In this document: in pieces, positions 1 to 9,512 of the stretch
How the letters are laid out: each line of letters starts with the position of its first letter
How positions within the stretch are numbered: the first letter of the stretch is position 1
Assembly: GCF_900107395.1 (NCBI RefSeq)
Contig: NZ_FNPW01000003.1
Coordinates: forward strand, 360,632 to 424,631
Length of the DNA stretch: 64,000 bases
Direction: 5' to 3'
Origin: Pseudomonas sp. NFIX28
GTDB taxonomy: Bacteria; Pseudomonadota; Gammaproteobacteria; Pseudomonadales; Pseudomonadaceae
The notes under the pieces: model-generated
Databases searched by the model: none
What the model was told of the DNA's origin: nothing
The model's input: the letters and a program-made list of their open reading frames with translations, nothing else
Position numbers and translations under genes: made by a program

Positions 1-508
1 CATTGAAGGTCCGGTTCAGGTCGCAGACCTGGATCAGCGTCGGGTCGATCTGCCCGCCCGCGCCGCCGGTGGTAATGATCTGGATCTTGCGCCGCTTGCA
101 CCAGGCAATCAGCGCCGCCTTGGCATTGACGCTGTCGATGCAGTCGATCACGCAGTCGATGTTCGGCGTGATGTATTCGGCCATGGTTTCACGGGTGACG
201 AAGTCCGCTACCGCATGCACGGTGCAATCCGGGTTGATACCGCGCAGGCGCTCGGCCATAACCTCGACCTTGGCCTTGCCGACCGTGCTGTCCAGAGCAT
301 GCAACTGCCGATTGCTGTTGCTGACGCAGACGTCGTCCAGGTCGAACAGCGAGATCTCGCCCACGCCACAGCGGGCGATGGCTTCCGCCGCCCAGGAACC
401 GACGCCGCCGACGCCGACGATCGCCACATGGGCGGCGCGCAAGCGTTCCAGCCCCTCGATGCCATACAAACGGGCGACGCCAGCAAACCGCGGATCTTCT
501 GTACTCAT
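1..508 (-). CDS. tcdA: tRNA threonylcarbamoyladenosine dehydratase TcdA (5' part, runs off window)
   Basis: E1-like ATP-dependent enzyme that cyclises t6A37 in tRNAs to ct6A. About 169 N-terminal residues are visible of a protein usually near 270; the frame stays open to the window edge, so the C-terminus is missing. Near residues 28-45 there is a Rossmann nucleotide motif (VGVGGVGSWAAEAIARCG), followed by SLFDLDDV and DCIDSVNAKA, the order found in ThiF/MoeB/TcdA proteins. The ATG at 508 opens MSTEDPRFAGVARLYG, a typical TcdA start. It is divergent from ndvB. HesA/MoeB relatives share the fold, but the N-terminus and the CIDSVNAKA segment favour TcdA. Confidence 0.88.
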   Translation of the reverse strand, partial: MSTEDPRFAGVARLYGIEGLERLRAAHVAIVGVGGVGSWAAEAIARCGVGEISLFDLDDVCVSNSNRQLHALDSTVGKAKVEVMAERLRGINPDCTVHAVADFVTRETMAEYITPNIDCVIDCIDSVNAKAALIAWCKRRKIQIITTGGAGGQIDPTLIQVCDLNRTFN

Positions 509-627
509 GACCATTACCCCAAAAACCGGCGCGCATTATAGGGCCGATGCCCGCCAAGAGCATCTTTGCCTGTGAACGGCAGTCAGGCTGCTTTAATGAG
601 AGAACAATCTGAAAGTTTCGTCGCCGA

Positions 628-682
628 GAACTTAAACCGAGTTGAATTGCCCAACCTGCGGCTTTTCCCTGTCCGCTATACG
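628..682 (+). promoter_or_regulatory. candidate promoter elements upstream of ndvB
   Basis: Two possible signals lie in the tcdA-ndvB intergenic region. One is GAACTT (628-633) with a 16-nt spacer to CCCAA (650-654), similar to an AlgU/RpoE-type promoter. The other is CTATACG (676-682), like the extended -10 preferred by RpoS. The second would leave a leader of about 85 nt before the ATG at 770. ndvB of P. aeruginosa is reported to be RpoS-dependent, which fits the second. Neither is proven. Confidence 0.25.
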
Positions 683-769
683 CTCAGTCGAAGGCCAGTG
701 TAGGATGCGCGCCGCTTGGCGCATGCCGACCGTTCCCCCGTTCCACACCCTTTGGAACCCGAAATAGCT

Positions 770-3364
770 ATGTCATCGCGTAAATTTGGACTCAACCTGG
801 TGGTGGTTCTGGCAATCGCCGCCCTGTTCACCGGTTTCTGGGCACTGGTCAACCGCCCGGTTTCCGCCCCTAATTGGCCCGCACAAATCTCCGGCTTTTC
901 CTACTCGCCTTTCCAGCTGGGCCAGTTCCCGCAGAAAGACCAGTTCCCGACCGACGATGAAATGCGTCGCGACCTGGAGATCATGAGCAAGCTGACCGAC
1001 AACATTCGGACCTACTCGGTCGACGGCGCACTGGAGAACATCCCCAAGCTGGCGGAAGAGTTCGGCTTGCGCGTGACCCTGGGGATCTGGATCAGCCCGG
1101 ACCTGGAGCGCAACGAGCGTGAAATCACCCGCGCCATCGATATCGCCAACAATTCGCGCAGTGTCGTGCGCGTGGTGGTCGGTAACGAAGCGATCTTCCG
1201 CAAGGAAATCACCGCCGACCAATTGAGCGTCCTGCTCGATCGCGTGCGGGCCGCGGTCAAGGTACCGGTCACCACCTCCGAGCAGTGGCACGTCTGGCAG
1301 GAACACCCGGAACTGGCCCAGCACGTCGACCTGATCGCCGCCCACGTCCTGCCCTACTGGGAATTCATCCCGATGAACGAGGCCGGGCAGTTCGTCCTCG
1401 ACCGCGCCCGCGACCTGAAAAAAATGTTCCCGAAAAAACCGCTGCTGCTGTCCGAAGTCGGCTGGCCGAGCAACGGCCGCATGCGTGGCGGTGCCGACGC
1501 GAGCCCGGCGGACCAGGCGATCTACCTGCGTACCCTGGTCAACAAACTCAACCGCCAGGGCTACAACTACTTCGTGATCGAAGCCTTCGACCAGCCGTGG
1601 AAGGCCAGCGACGAAGGTTCGGTGGGCGCCTACTGGGGCGTGTTCAACGCGGCGCGCCAGCAGAAATTCAACTTCGAAGGCCCGGTGGTGGCAATCCCGC
1701 AATGGCGCGTACTGGCCATTGGCTCGGTGGTCCTGGCGCTGCTGTCGTTGACCTTGCTGATGATCGACGGCTCGGCCCTGCGCCAGCGTGGCCGGACCTT
1801 CCTGACCTTCATCGCCTTCCTCTGCGGCTCGGTGCTGGTGTGGATCGGCTACGACTACAGCCAGCAATACAGCACCTGGTTCAGCCTGACGGTGGGCTTC
1901 CTGCTCGCCCTGGGTGCACTCGGGGTGTTCATCGTGTTGCTCACTGAAGCCCATGAGCTGGCCGAGGCGGTCTGGGTCAAGAAGCGCCGGCGCGAGTTCC
2001 TGCCGGTCGAGGGCGATTCCAGCTATCGGCCGAAAGTCTCGATCCACGTGCCGTGCTACAACGAGCCGCCGGAGATGGTCAAACAGACCCTCAATGCCCT
2101 GGCCAACCTCGATTATCCGGACTTCGAAGTCCTGATCATCGACAACAACACCAAGGACCCGGCGGTCTGGGAGCCGGTGCAGGCCTATTGCGAAACCCTC
2201 GGCCCGCGCTTCAAGTTCTTCCACGTCGCGCCCCTGGCCGGCTTCAAGGGCGGCGCGCTGAACTACCTGATCCCGCATACCGCCAAGGACGCCGAAGTGA
2301 TTGCGGTGATCGACTCGGATTACTGCGTCGACCGCAACTGGCTCAAGCACATGGTGCCGCACTTCGCCGACCCGAAAATCGCCGTGGTGCAATCGCCGCA
2401 GGATTACCGCGACCAGAACGAAAGCACCTTCAAGAAGCTCTGCTACGCGGAATACAAAGGCTTCTTCCATATCGGCATGGTCACCCGCAACGACCGTGAC
2501 GCGATCATCCAGCATGGCACCATGACCATGACCCGTCGTTCGGTCCTGGAAGAACTGGGCTGGGCCGACTGGTGCATCTGCGAAGACGCCGAGCTGGGCC
2601 TGCGGGTGTTCGAGAAAGGCCTGTCGGCAGCGTATTACCACACCAGCTACGGCAAAGGCCTGATGCCGGATACCTTCATCGACTTCAAGAAACAGCGTTT
2701 CCGCTGGGCCTATGGGGCGATCCAGATCATCAAGCGCCACACCGCCAGCCTGCTGCGCGGCAAGGACACCGAGCTGACCCGTGGCCAGCGCTACCACTTC
2801 CTCGCGGGCTGGCTGCCGTGGGTGGCGGACGGCATGAATATCTTCTTCACCCTCGGCGCCCTGCTCTGGTCGGCGGCGATGATCATCGTGCCGCAGCGCG
2901 TCGATCCGCCGTTGCTGATCTTCGCGATCCCGCCTTTGGCGCTGTTCGTGTTCAAGGTCGGCAAGATCATCTTCCTCTACCGCCGGGCGGTCGGGGTCAA
3001 CCTCAAGGACGCGTTCTGCGCGGCCGTGGCGGGCCTGGCGCTGTCCCATACCATCGCCAAGGCAGTGCTGTACGGCTTCTTCACCAGCAGCATTCCATTC
3101 TTCCGCACACCGAAGAACGCCGACAACCACGGTTTCTGGGTGGCGATTTCGGAAGCTCGGGAAGAGTTGTTCATCATGCTGCTGTTGTGGGGCGCTGCGC
3201 TGGGCATCTACCTGGTGCAAGGCGGCCTGCCGAGCAACGACATGCGCTTCTGGGTGGCCATGCTGCTGGTGCAGTCGCTGCCATATGTGGCGGCGCTGGT
3301 CATGGCGTTCCTGTCATCCTTGCCAAAACCTGCTGCCCAAAGCGAGCCGGTGGCGGCGGCATAA
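770..3364 (+). CDS. ndvB: NdvB-type membrane beta-glucan glucosyltransferase (GH17-like plus GT2)
   Basis: Membrane enzyme that would polymerise glucose into periplasmic cyclic beta-1,3-type glucans. The ATG at 770 gives 864 residues; an in-frame TTG at 716 would add 18 residues without hydrophobic character. An N-terminal membrane anchor (about 8-28) is followed by a GH17-like domain (about 35-310; LLLSEVGWPSNG) and several membrane segments (320-410). A family 2 glycosyltransferase domain (about 435-680) has the acidic motif DSD near 513, CEDAEL near 603 and QRFRW near 640. More membrane segments close the protein. dapE follows, as I recall in P. aeruginosa, where ndvB contributes to biofilm antibiotic tolerance. 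Confidence 0.85.
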   Translation: MSSRKFGLNLVVVLAIAALFTGFWALVNRPVSAPNWPAQISGFSYSPFQLGQFPQKDQFPTDDEMRRDLEIMSKLTDNIRTYSVDGALENIPKLAEEFGLRVTLGIWISPDLERNEREITRAIDIANNSRSVVRVVVGNEAIFRKEITADQLSVLLDRVRAAVKVPVTTSEQWHVWQEHPELAQHVDLIAAHVLPYWEFIPMNEAGQFVLDRARDLKKMFPKKPLLLSEVGWPSNGRMRGGADASPADQAIYLRTLVNKLNRQGYNYFVIEAFDQPWKASDEGSVGAYWGVFNAARQQKFNFEGPVVAIPQWRVLAIGSVVLALLSLTLLMIDGSALRQRGRTFLTFIAFLCGSVLVWIGYDYSQQYSTWFSLTVGFLLALGALGVFIVLLTEAHELAEAVWVKKRRREFLPVEGDSSYRPKVSIHVPCYNEPPEMVKQTLNALANLDYPDFEVLIIDNNTKDPAVWEPVQAYCETLGPRFKFFHVAPLAGFKGGALNYLIPHTAKDAEVIAVIDSDYCVDRNWLKHMVPHFADPKIAVVQSPQDYRDQNESTFKKLCYAEYKGFFHIGMVTRNDRDAIIQHGTMTMTRRSVLEELGWADWCICEDAELGLRVFEKGLSAAYYHTSYGKGLMPDTFIDFKKQRFRWAYGAIQIIKRHTASLLRGKDTELTRGQRYHFLAGWLPWVADGMNIFFTLGALLWSAAMIIVPQRVDPPLLIFAIPPLALFVFKVGKIIFLYRRAVGVNLKDAFCAAVAGLALSHTIAKAVLYGFFTSSIPFFRTPKNADNHGFWVAISEAREELFIMLLLWGAALGIYLVQGGLPSNDMRFWVAMLLVQSLPYVAALVMAFLSSLPKPAAQSEPVAAA

Positions 3365-3380
3365 ATCGCTGCAAAGCACT

Positions 3381-3410
3381 AAACGGCGGCCTCTGGCCGC
3401 CGTTTTGCTT
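3381..3410 (+). terminator. rho-independent terminator after ndvB
   Basis: A 10-bp perfect GC-rich stem (AACGGCGGCC at 3382-3391 with GGCCGCCGTT at 3395-3404) has a 3-nt loop and is followed by TTGCTTT. It lies 17 nt past the ndvB stop. Confidence 0.8.
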
Positions 3411-3447
3411 TAAGATATCCGCCATTTTGCGCGCCTTGCCCATTACC

Positions 3448-3534
3448 GTAGGAGCGAGGCTTGCCCGCGATGGAAATCCTGCGCTGCCACAGGCAAACCG
3501 TGTCGCGGCCATCGCGGGCAAGCCTCGCTCCTAC
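3448..3534. repeat. REP doublet (REPIN), family 1
   Basis: Two inverted copies of the Pseudomonas REP element (GTAGGAGCGAGGCTTGCCCG plus CGA, and its reverse complement) sit 5'-5' outward at 3448 and ending at 3534, with about 40 nt between. It lies between the ndvB terminator and dapE, and an upstream ATG inside it (3461) is not a credible dapE start. Confidence 0.9.
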
Positions 3535-3562
3535 CTATAACGCCTTGCACCGGAGTTTCCCC

Positions 3563-4714
3563 ATGACGGCCCACGCCGACCTTTCGCCGACCCTGCAACT
3601 CGCCTGTGATTTGATTCGCCGTCCGTCGGTGACGCCAGTCGACGCCGACTGCCAGAAGCTGATGATGCAGCGCCTGGGCGATGCCGGCTTCAAGCTGGAG
3701 CCGATGCGCATCGAGGATGTGGATAACTTCTGGGCCAGCCACGGCAAGCACGAAGGCCCGGTGCTGTGTTTCGCCGGCCATACCGACGTGGTACCGACCG
3801 GTCCGGTGAGCGCCTGGCAGATCGACCCGTTCAATGCCGTGATCGACGAGCACGGCATGCTCTGCGGGCGTGGCGCGGCAGACATGAAAGGCAGCCTGGC
3901 GGCAATGCTGGTGGCCGCCGAGCGTTTCGTCGCCGATTACCCGGACCACAAAGGCTCGGTGGCCTTCCTCATCACCAGTGACGAAGAAGGCCCGGCCCAC
4001 CACGGCACCAAGGCCGTGGTCGAGCGCCTGGCAGCGCGCAAGGAGCGCCTGGACTGGTGCATCGTCGGCGAACCGTCGAGCACCAGCCTGGTCGGTGACG
4101 TGGTCAAGAACGGCCGTCGCGGCTCCCTCGGCGCCAAGCTCACGGTGCGCGGCGTGCAGGGCCACGTGGCCTACCCGCACCTGGCCAAGAACCCGATCCA
4201 CCTGGCCGCCCCGGCCCTGGCCGAACTGGCCGCGGAACATTGGGACGATGGCAATGCCTTCTTCCCGCCGACCAGCTTCCAGATCTCCAACCTGAACTCC
4301 GGCACCGGCGCCACCAACGTGATCCCCGGCGAGCTGGTGGCCGTGTTCAATTTCCGTTTCTCCACCGAATCCACGGTCGAAGGCCTGCAGCAACGCGTGG
4401 CCACCATCCTCGACAAGCACGGCCTGGACTGGCACGTGGAGTGGGCGCTGTCGGGCCTGCCGTTCCTCACCGAACCGGGCGCCCTGCTCGACGCGGTGTC
4501 GGCCAGCATCAAGGACGTCACCGGCCGCGAGACCAAGGCTTCCACCAGCGGCGGCACTTCCGACGGGCGTTTCATCGCCACCCTGGGCACCCAGGTGGTC
4601 GAGCTGGGCCCGGTCAACGCCACCATTCACCAGGTCAACGAGCGAGTGCTGGCCAGCGACCTCGATGTGCTGACCGAAATCTACTACCAGACCCTGATCA
4701 AGTTGCTCGCCTGA
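3563..4714 (+). CDS. dapE: succinyl-diaminopimelate desuccinylase DapE
   Basis: Zinc peptidase-fold (M20) cytoplasmic enzyme that removes succinate from N-succinyl-LL-diaminopimelate in the lysine/meso-DAP pathway. The protein has 383 residues, close to the family norm. The metal and catalytic motifs are visible: [11 protein letters not shown] (His near 72), [10 protein letters not shown] (Asp near 105), TSDEEGPA (Glu near 138), the [11 protein letters not shown] dimerisation-domain segment, and a C-terminal [11 protein letters not shown] and ATIHQVNE. The ATG at 3563 has a GGAG 8 nt upstream. A longer reading from 3461 would translate the REP doublet and is rejected. Its stop overlaps the rlmA start (TGATG), so the two are probably translationally coupled. 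Confidence 0.96.
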   Translation: MTAHADLSPTLQLACDLIRRPSVTPVDADCQKLMMQRLGDAGFKLEPMRIEDVDNFWASHGKHEGPVLCFAGHTDVVPTGPVSAWQIDPFNAVIDEHGMLCGRGAADMKGSLAAMLVAAERFVADYPDHKGSVAFLITSDEEGPAHHGTKAVVERLAARKERLDWCIVGEPSSTSLVGDVVKNGRRGSLGAKLTVRGVQGHVAYPHLAKNPIHLAAPALAELAAEHWDDGNAFFPPTSFQISNLNSGTGATNVIPGELVAVFNFRFSTESTVEGLQQRVATILDKHGLDWHVEWALSGLPFLTEPGALLDAVSASIKDVTGRETKASTSGGTSDGRFIATLGTQVVELGPVNATIHQVNERVLASDLDVLTEIYYQTLIKLLA

Positions 4715-5523
4715 TGCTTGCCTGCCCTATCTGCGCGGCGCCTTTGAGCGCCGTCGACAACGGCGTAGCCTGCCCGGCCGGGCACCGCTTCGACCGCGCC
4801 CGCCAGGGTTACCTGAACCTGCTGCCGGTGCAGCACAAGAACAGCCGCGACCCGGGCGACAACCAGGCCATGGTCGAAGCCCGCCGCGACTTTCTCAATG
4901 CCGGCCATTACGCACCGGTGGCCAAGCGCCTGGCCGAGCTGGCCGCCGAGCGCGCCCCGCAGCGTTGGGTCGATATCGGTTGCGGCGAGGGTTACTACAC
5001 CGCGCAGATCGCCCAGGCCCTGCCCCAGGCGGACGGTTACGCCCTGGACATCTCCCGCGAAGCGGTCAAGCGCGCCTGTCGCCGCGCCCCGCAGCTGACC
5101 TGGCTGATCGCCAGCATGGCCCGGGTGCCCTTGGCCGACGCCAGTTGCCAGTTCCTCGCCAGTGTCTTCAGCCCGCTGGACTGGCAGGAAGCCAAGCGCC
5201 TGCTCAGCCCGGGCGGCGGCCTGATGAAAGTCGGGCCGACCAGCGGCCACCTGATGGAATTGCGCGAACGCCTGTACGACGAGGTTCGCCAATACACCGA
5301 CGACAAACACCTGGCGCTGGTGCCTGAAGGCATGGCCCTGCAACACAGCGAAACCCTGGACTTCAAGCTGACGTTGAGCAATCCGCAAGATCGCGCCAAC
5401 TTGCTGGCCATGACGCCCCACGGCTGGCGCGCCAGCGCCGAACGCCGGGCCAGCGTGATCGAGCAGGCCGAGCCCTTCGAGGTCAGCGTGTCGATGCGCT
5501 ACGATTACTTCGTATTGCAATAA
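4714..5523 (+). CDS. rlmA: 23S rRNA (guanine745-N1)-methyltransferase RlmA
   Basis: SAM-dependent methyltransferase that modifies G745 of 23S rRNA. At 269 residues it matches the E. coli protein. The N-terminus is a zinc-binding finger (CPICAAPL...ACPAGH, Cys4, Cys7, Cys21, His25) followed by DRARQGYLNLLP and NQAMVEARRDFLNAGHY, all typical of RlmA. The SAM-binding motif VDIGCGEGYYT lies near 89-99. The ATG overlaps the dapE stop as TGATG. A related enzyme, RlmA(II)/TlrB, methylates G748; Gram-negative proteins of this length are normally G745-specific. Confidence 0.9.
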   Translation: MLACPICAAPLSAVDNGVACPAGHRFDRARQGYLNLLPVQHKNSRDPGDNQAMVEARRDFLNAGHYAPVAKRLAELAAERAPQRWVDIGCGEGYYTAQIAQALPQADGYALDISREAVKRACRRAPQLTWLIASMARVPLADASCQFLASVFSPLDWQEAKRLLSPGGGLMKVGPTSGHLMELRERLYDEVRQYTDDKHLALVPEGMALQHSETLDFKLTLSNPQDRANLLAMTPHGWRASAERRASVIEQAEPFEVSVSMRYDYFVLQ

Positions 5524-5535
5524 CCCATTAATCCA

Positions 5536-5561
5536 CGGCCTCGAACACCGATCCGAGGCCG
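5536..5561. other. intergenic hairpin downstream of rlmA
   Basis: Perfect 8-bp inverted repeat (CGGCCTCG at 5536-5543, CGAGGCCG at 5554-5561) with a 10-nt loop, 13 nt past the rlmA stop. No T-tract follows, so it may be a weak terminator or an mRNA-end stabilising stem. Confidence 0.4.
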
Positions 5562-5606
5562 AATAAATCCGCGAATGGATTTTTCAGACCCGCAGTGAGG
5601 ACATCC

Positions 5607-5984
5607 ATGCGCCAACCGGATATCGAGATTTACCTGAAAGACGCCGACGTCGACCACAAAGCCATTGCTGCCTGGCTCGGCGCGGCCCTGGGCCCATGCA
5701 GCGACTGGGTGCAGAAAGGCCAGACCTACAAATGCAAGGCCGGCAACGTGCCCGTGACCTGGTTGCCCAAAGCCGTGGGCAAGTGGAACAGCCTGTACCT
5801 GGAAAGCGACCAGACGCCGTGGGACGACGACATCGCCTGTGCCCGCGCCGCCTTCGCCGCGCTGAATGTCGAGGTGCGCTGCGCACCGGGCAGTTGGGTC
5901 GAGGAAGAAGGTGAGGAATCGGCCGACCGCTGGATTCGCATCAGCGCCGACGGCGAAGAAGAGATTACCTGGCGTACCGCCTGA
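5607..5984 (+). CDS. conserved hypothetical protein (125 aa)
   Basis: Small soluble acidic protein of 125 residues with no signal peptide or membrane segment and no domain I can name. The ATG at 5607 is preceded by GTGAGG at 5595-5600, a usable ribosome binding site; an in-frame GTG at 5595 would add four residues but overlaps that site. The C-terminus is rich in Glu/Asp (EEEGEES). The segment KWNSLYLESDQTPWDDDIACARAAF has the look of a compact alpha/beta fold. It stands alone after rlmA and is followed by a REP doublet. Function unknown. Confidence 0.75.
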   Translation: MRQPDIEIYLKDADVDHKAIAAWLGAALGPCSDWVQKGQTYKCKAGNVPVTWLPKAVGKWNSLYLESDQTPWDDDIACARAAFAALNVEVRCAPGSWVEEEGEESADRWIRISADGEEEITWRTA

Positions 5985-5995
5985 CTCGGATTACT

Positions 5996-6066
5996 GTAGG
6001 AGCGAAGCTTGCTCGCGATAGCGTTTTACCTGATACCACGCGATCGCGGGCAAGCCTCGCTCCTAC
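5996..6066. repeat. REP doublet (REPIN), family 1
   Basis: Inverted REP pair. The left arm is a variant (GTAGGAGCGAAGCTTGCTCG) at 5996 and the right arm, ending 6066, is canonical. The spacer is short, about 25 nt. It separates two convergent genes. Confidence 0.88.
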
Positions 6067-6078
6067 AAGGCGCAGCGC

Positions 6079-6288
6079 TTACAAGCCGACTACATCCTCT
6101 GCCTGCAAACCTTTCTGCCCCTCTACCACGGCGTATTCAACTTGCTGCCCTTCGGTCAGCGAGCGGTGGCCTTCACCACGAATAGCACGGTAGTGGACAA
6201 ACACATCGGCACCACCTTCACGCTGAATGAAGCCGTAGCCCTTGGCGTCGTTGAACCACTTCACGCTGCCGGTCTCGCGAGTTGCCAT
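6079..6288 (-). CDS. cold-shock domain protein (CspA family)
   Basis: RNA/ssDNA-binding OB-fold protein of 69 residues. Both RNP motifs are present: KGYGFIQ (RNP1) and VFVHY (RNP2), after [11 protein letters not shown]. The ATG at 6288 has the strong site GGAGGATGG upstream; an in-frame TTG one codon earlier is unlikely to be used. The leader is up to about 240 nt before the divergent plsB, room for the long 5' UTR often seen in cold-shock mRNAs. Cold induction cannot be read from sequence alone, as several Csp paralogues are constitutive. Confidence 0.93.
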   Translation of the reverse strand: MATRETGSVKWFNDAKGYGFIQREGGADVFVHYRAIRGEGHRSLTEGQQVEYAVVEGQKGLQAEDVVGL

Positions 6289-6489
6289 CAATCCATCCTC
6301 CGTCTTTTTATTATCAGTCGGCTTACTGAAACGAAGCCGTGAGAACTTTCACCTGGGCCTGGGTCTATTGAGGGACCCTGCATGCCCATGCGTCAGTCGG
6401 CCGAGTATATGACAGGCGCAAAAACTCTCAACTCAATCTTGTTTGCTGCTTTTTTGCCGATTTTCGGCGAATCCGGCACACTAGCCGCC

Positions 6490-6511
6490 CCGAGCAACTG
6501 CTCGGTTTTTT
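6490..6511 (+). terminator. terminator-like hairpin in the plsB leader
   Basis: CCGAGC (6490-6495), loop AACT, GCTCGG (6500-6505), then six T's. This is a short intrinsic-terminator shape pointing toward plsB, 19 nt before its ATG. No gene on this strand precedes it, so it may be an attenuator or simply end upstream transcription. Confidence 0.5.
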
Positions 6512-6530
6512 CCACTAAAGCAGAAGCCGT

Positions 6531-9035
6531 ATGACCCGCTCCCCGTTCCGCCGTCTTGTGTTTGGCACCTTGCGCCGACTGTTGTACCTCTGGGTTCGCT
6601 CCGAGACGATCAACCAGTCGTCCTTCACCCTCAACCTCGACCGCAGCCGTCCGGTGTTCTACGTCCTGCAAAATCCTTCCCTCACCGACCTCGCCGTGGT
6701 CGATACCGAATGCACCAAGGCCGGGCTGCCGCGCCCGGTGCTGCCCGTCTCGGTGGGCAACCTGCTGGAGCCGGCCGCGTTCTTCTACCTGACCCCAGCG
6801 CCGGACTGGCTCGGTCGCCAGGACAAGCGCGGCGCGCCCCCCACCTTGACCCGCCTGGTCAGCGCTCTGAGCCAGAATGCCGCCGAAGACGCGCAGATCA
6901 TTCCGGTCAGCGTGTTCTGGGGCCAATCGCCCGACAGCGAATCGAGCCCCTGGAAGCTGCTGTTCGCCGACAGCTGGGCAGTCACCGGGCGCCTGCGCCG
7001 GCTGCTGAGCATCATGATCCTGGGCCGCAAGACCCGGGTGCAATTCTCCGCGCCGATCCACCTGCGCGAACTGATCGAACACAACAAGGGCCACGAGCGC
7101 ACCGTGCGCATGGCCCAGCGCATCCTGCGGGTGCACTTTCGCAACCTGAAGGCCGCGGTGATCGGCCCGGACATTTCCCACCGGCGCAATCTGGTCAAGG
7201 GCCTGCTGAACCAGCCGCTGGTCAAGCAGGCGATCCTCGACGAAGCCGAACGGGAAAAGATCTCCCCGGAAAAAGCCAAGGCCGTGGCCCTGCGCTACGG
7301 CAACGAGATCGCCTCGGACTACACCTACACCGCGATCCGCTTCCTCGAAGTGGTGCTGAGCTGGTTCTGGAACAAGATCTACGACGGGATCAAGGTCAAC
7401 CACATCGAAGGCGTGCAGAAAGTCGCCCAGGGCCACGAAGTGATCTACGTGCCCTGCCACCGCAGCCACATCGACTACCTGCTGCTGTCCTACCTGCTGT
7501 TCCGCAATGGCCTGACCCCGCCGCACATCGCCGCCGGGATCAACCTGAACATGCCGGTGATCGGCAGCCTGCTGCGAAGGGGGGGAGCGTTCTTCATGCG
7601 CCGCACCTTCAAGGGCAACCCGCTGTACACCTCGGTGTTCAATGAATACCTGCACACCCTGTTCACCAAGGGGTTCCCGGTGGAGTACTTCGTCGAGGGC
7701 GGGCGCTCGCGCACCGGGCGCATGCTGCAACCGAAAACCGGGATGCTGGCCATCACCCTGCGCAGCTTCCTGCGCTCCTCGCGCATGCCGATCGTCTTCG
7801 TGCCGGTGTACATCGGCTACGAACGCGTGCTGGAAGGCCGTACCTACCTGGGCGAACTGCGCGGCGCGAGCAAGAAGAAAGAGTCGATCTTCGACATCTT
7901 CAAGGTCATCGGCGCCCTCAAGCAGCGCTTCGGCCAGGTGGCGGTGAACTTCGGCGAACCGATCAAGCTGGCCGAGTTCCTCGACCAGGAACAGCCAGGC
8001 TGGCGCGCCCAGGAACTGGGCCCGCAGTTCAAGCCGGCGTGGCTCAACGAGACCACCAACCGCCTGGGTGAAAAAGTCGCCCAGCACCTGAACGAGGCGG
8101 CAGCGATCAACCCGGTCAACCTGGTGGCCCTGGCGCTGCTGTCCACCAGCCGCCTGGCCCTCGACGATCGCGCCATGGCCCGGGTCCTGGACCTGTACCT
8201 GGCGCTGCTGCGCAAGGTCCCCTACTCGCCCCACACCACCCTGCCGGAAGGCGACGGCCGGGCCTTGATCGAGCATGTGAAGGACATGGACCTGCTGTCC
8301 GAGCAGAGCGATGCCCTGGGCAAGATCCTCTATCTGGACGAGCAGAACGCCGTCCTGATGACTTACTACCGCAACAACGTGCTGCACATCTTCGCCCTGC
8401 CGGCGTTGCTGGCGAGCTTCTTCCAGAGCTCGTCGCGCATGAGCCGCGAACAGATCCTGCGCTACACCCGGGCGCTGTATCCCTACCTGCAGTCGGAGCT
8501 GTTCATCCGCTGGCCGCTGGAAGAACTGGACGCGGTGATCGACCAATGGCTAGAGGCCTTCGTCGAGCAAGGCCTGCTGCGCTTCGAAAAGGACATGTAC
8601 CTGCGCCCGGCGCCGAGTTCGCGGCACTTCGTGCTGTTGACCCTGCTGTCCAAGAGCATCGCCCAGACCCTGCAGCGCTTCTACATGGCCATCTCGCTGC
8701 TGCTCAACAGCGGCCAGCGCAGCATCAGCGCCGAAGAGCTGGAAGACCTGTGCACGGTCATGGCCCAGCGCCTGTCGATCCTGCATGGCCTGAATGCCCC
8801 GGAGTTCTTCGACAAGAGCCTGTTCCGCCACTTCATCCAGACCCTGCTCGACCTCGACGTGCTGCGCCGCGACGAGGCCGGCAAGCTGAGCTACCACGAA
8901 TTGCTCGGCGAACTGGCCGAGGGCGCGGCCAAGCGCGTGCTGCCGGCGGAGATTCGCCTGTCGATCCGCCAGGTGGCCCTGCATCGCAGCGAAGATGCCG
9001 CCGAACAAGTCGCTGCCCCGTTGCAAAGCGACTAA
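6531..9035 (+). CDS. plsB: glycerol-3-phosphate 1-O-acyltransferase PlsB
   Basis: Inner-membrane-associated enzyme that acylates sn-glycerol-3-phosphate at position 1 to start phospholipid synthesis. It has 834 residues, the usual length of bacterial PlsB. The acyltransferase motifs are in order: [14 protein letters not shown] (HX4D) near 309-321; [46 protein letters not shown]. The N-terminus is basic ([18 protein letters not shown]), fitting a membrane-facing helix. It is divergent from the cold-shock gene and followed by two small envelope-protein genes, an arrangement I recall from P. aeruginosa. Confidence 0.96.
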   Translation: MTRSPFRRLVFGTLRRLLYLWVRSETINQSSFTLNLDRSRPVFYVLQNPSLTDLAVVDTECTKAGLPRPVLPVSVGNLLEPAAFFYLTPAPDWLGRQDKRGAPPTLTRLVSALSQNAAEDAQIIPVSVFWGQSPDSESSPWKLLFADSWAVTGRLRRLLSIMILGRKTRVQFSAPIHLRELIEHNKGHERTVRMAQRILRVHFRNLKAAVIGPDISHRRNLVKGLLNQPLVKQAILDEAEREKISPEKAKAVALRYGNEIASDYTYTAIRFLEVVLSWFWNKIYDGIKVNHIEGVQKVAQGHEVIYVPCHRSHIDYLLLSYLLFRNGLTPPHIAAGINLNMPVIGSLLRRGGAFFMRRTFKGNPLYTSVFNEYLHTLFTKGFPVEYFVEGGRSRTGRMLQPKTGMLAITLRSFLRSSRMPIVFVPVYIGYERVLEGRTYLGELRGASKKKESIFDIFKVIGALKQRFGQVAVNFGEPIKLAEFLDQEQPGWRAQELGPQFKPAWLNETTNRLGEKVAQHLNEAAAINPVNLVALALLSTSRLALDDRAMARVLDLYLALLRKVPYSPHTTLPEGDGRALIEHVKDMDLLSEQSDALGKILYLDEQNAVLMTYYRNNVLHIFALPALLASFFQSSSRMSREQILRYTRALYPYLQSELFIRWPLEELDAVIDQWLEAFVEQGLLRFEKDMYLRPAPSSRHFVLLTLLSKSIAQTLQRFYMAISLLLNSGQRSISAEELEDLCTVMAQRLSILHGLNAPEFFDKSLFRHFIQTLLDLDVLRRDEAGKLSYHELLGELAEGAAKRVLPAEIRLSIRQVALHRSEDAAEQVAAPLQSD

Positions 9036-9044
9036 ATTCTTATC

Positions 9045-9067
9045 GGCGCCAGGTGGTTTCTGGCGCC
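9045..9067. other. intergenic hairpin between plsB and the YbaY-like gene
   Basis: Perfect 8-bp inverted repeat (GGCGCCAG at 9045-9052, CTGGCGCC at 9060-9067) with a 7-nt loop and no T-tract. It could stabilise or process the message. Confidence 0.4.
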
Positions 9068-9086
9068 CCCGATACGGAGATCCCTC

Positions 9087-9485
9087 ATGAAAAAGCTCAC
9101 CCTGCTCGCCCTCACCACCCTGCTCGGGGCCTGTAACAGCATGCAACCTGCCAGCAAAGCCAGCCTCGATGGCGAAGTCTTCTATCTGCAGCGCATCGCC
9201 CTGCCACCGGCCGCCACTCTGAGCGTCAGCCTGCAGGATGTGTCGCTGGCCGACGCCCCCGCGGTGGTCCTGGCCGAACAGAAGGGCCCGGTCAAAGGCC
9301 AGGTGCCACTGCCCTTCCATCTCAACTACGACCCGGCCCAGGTCAAGCCCGGGCACCGGTACTCGGTCAGCGCGCGGATCGAAATGGCCGGCAAGCTGCT
9401 GTTCACCACCACCGAACACCACGGGGTGAAGCTGGACGGCAGCGATCCGCAACCACTGAAAATCCGTGTCGACGCGGTTCGTTAA
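9087..9485 (+). CDS. YbaY-family outer-envelope lipoprotein
   Basis: Predicted lipoprotein of 132 residues. The signal peptide MKKLTLLALTTLLGAC ends in a lipobox with Cys16 as the lipidated residue. The mature part is a small beta-rich domain (SLDGEVFYLQRIALPPAATLSVSLQDVSLAD) of the YbaY/type III secretion pilotin-like family, which often begins with G/S-V-x-Y-R-x-R-x-A-L-P. The ATG at 9087 is preceded by CGGAGA. It lies 51 nt after plsB and 27 nt before the next gene, so co-transcription is likely. The precise role is unknown. Confidence 0.85.
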   Translation: MKKLTLLALTTLLGACNSMQPASKASLDGEVFYLQRIALPPAATLSVSLQDVSLADAPAVVLAEQKGPVKGQVPLPFHLNYDPAQVKPGHRYSVSARIEMAGKLLFTTTEHHGVKLDGSDPQPLKIRVDAVR

Positions 9486-9512
9486 TCCCTTTTCTTGAAC
9501 AAGGAAGCTGCC

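Noticed and set aside
716..769. TTG start for ndvB adding 18 residues
   Set aside because: The ATG at 770 gives the usual family length and places the membrane anchor directly at the N-terminus.
773..3220. An 815-codon open frame opposite to ndvB
   Set aside because: Composition artefact; ndvB shows both enzyme domains and expected length.
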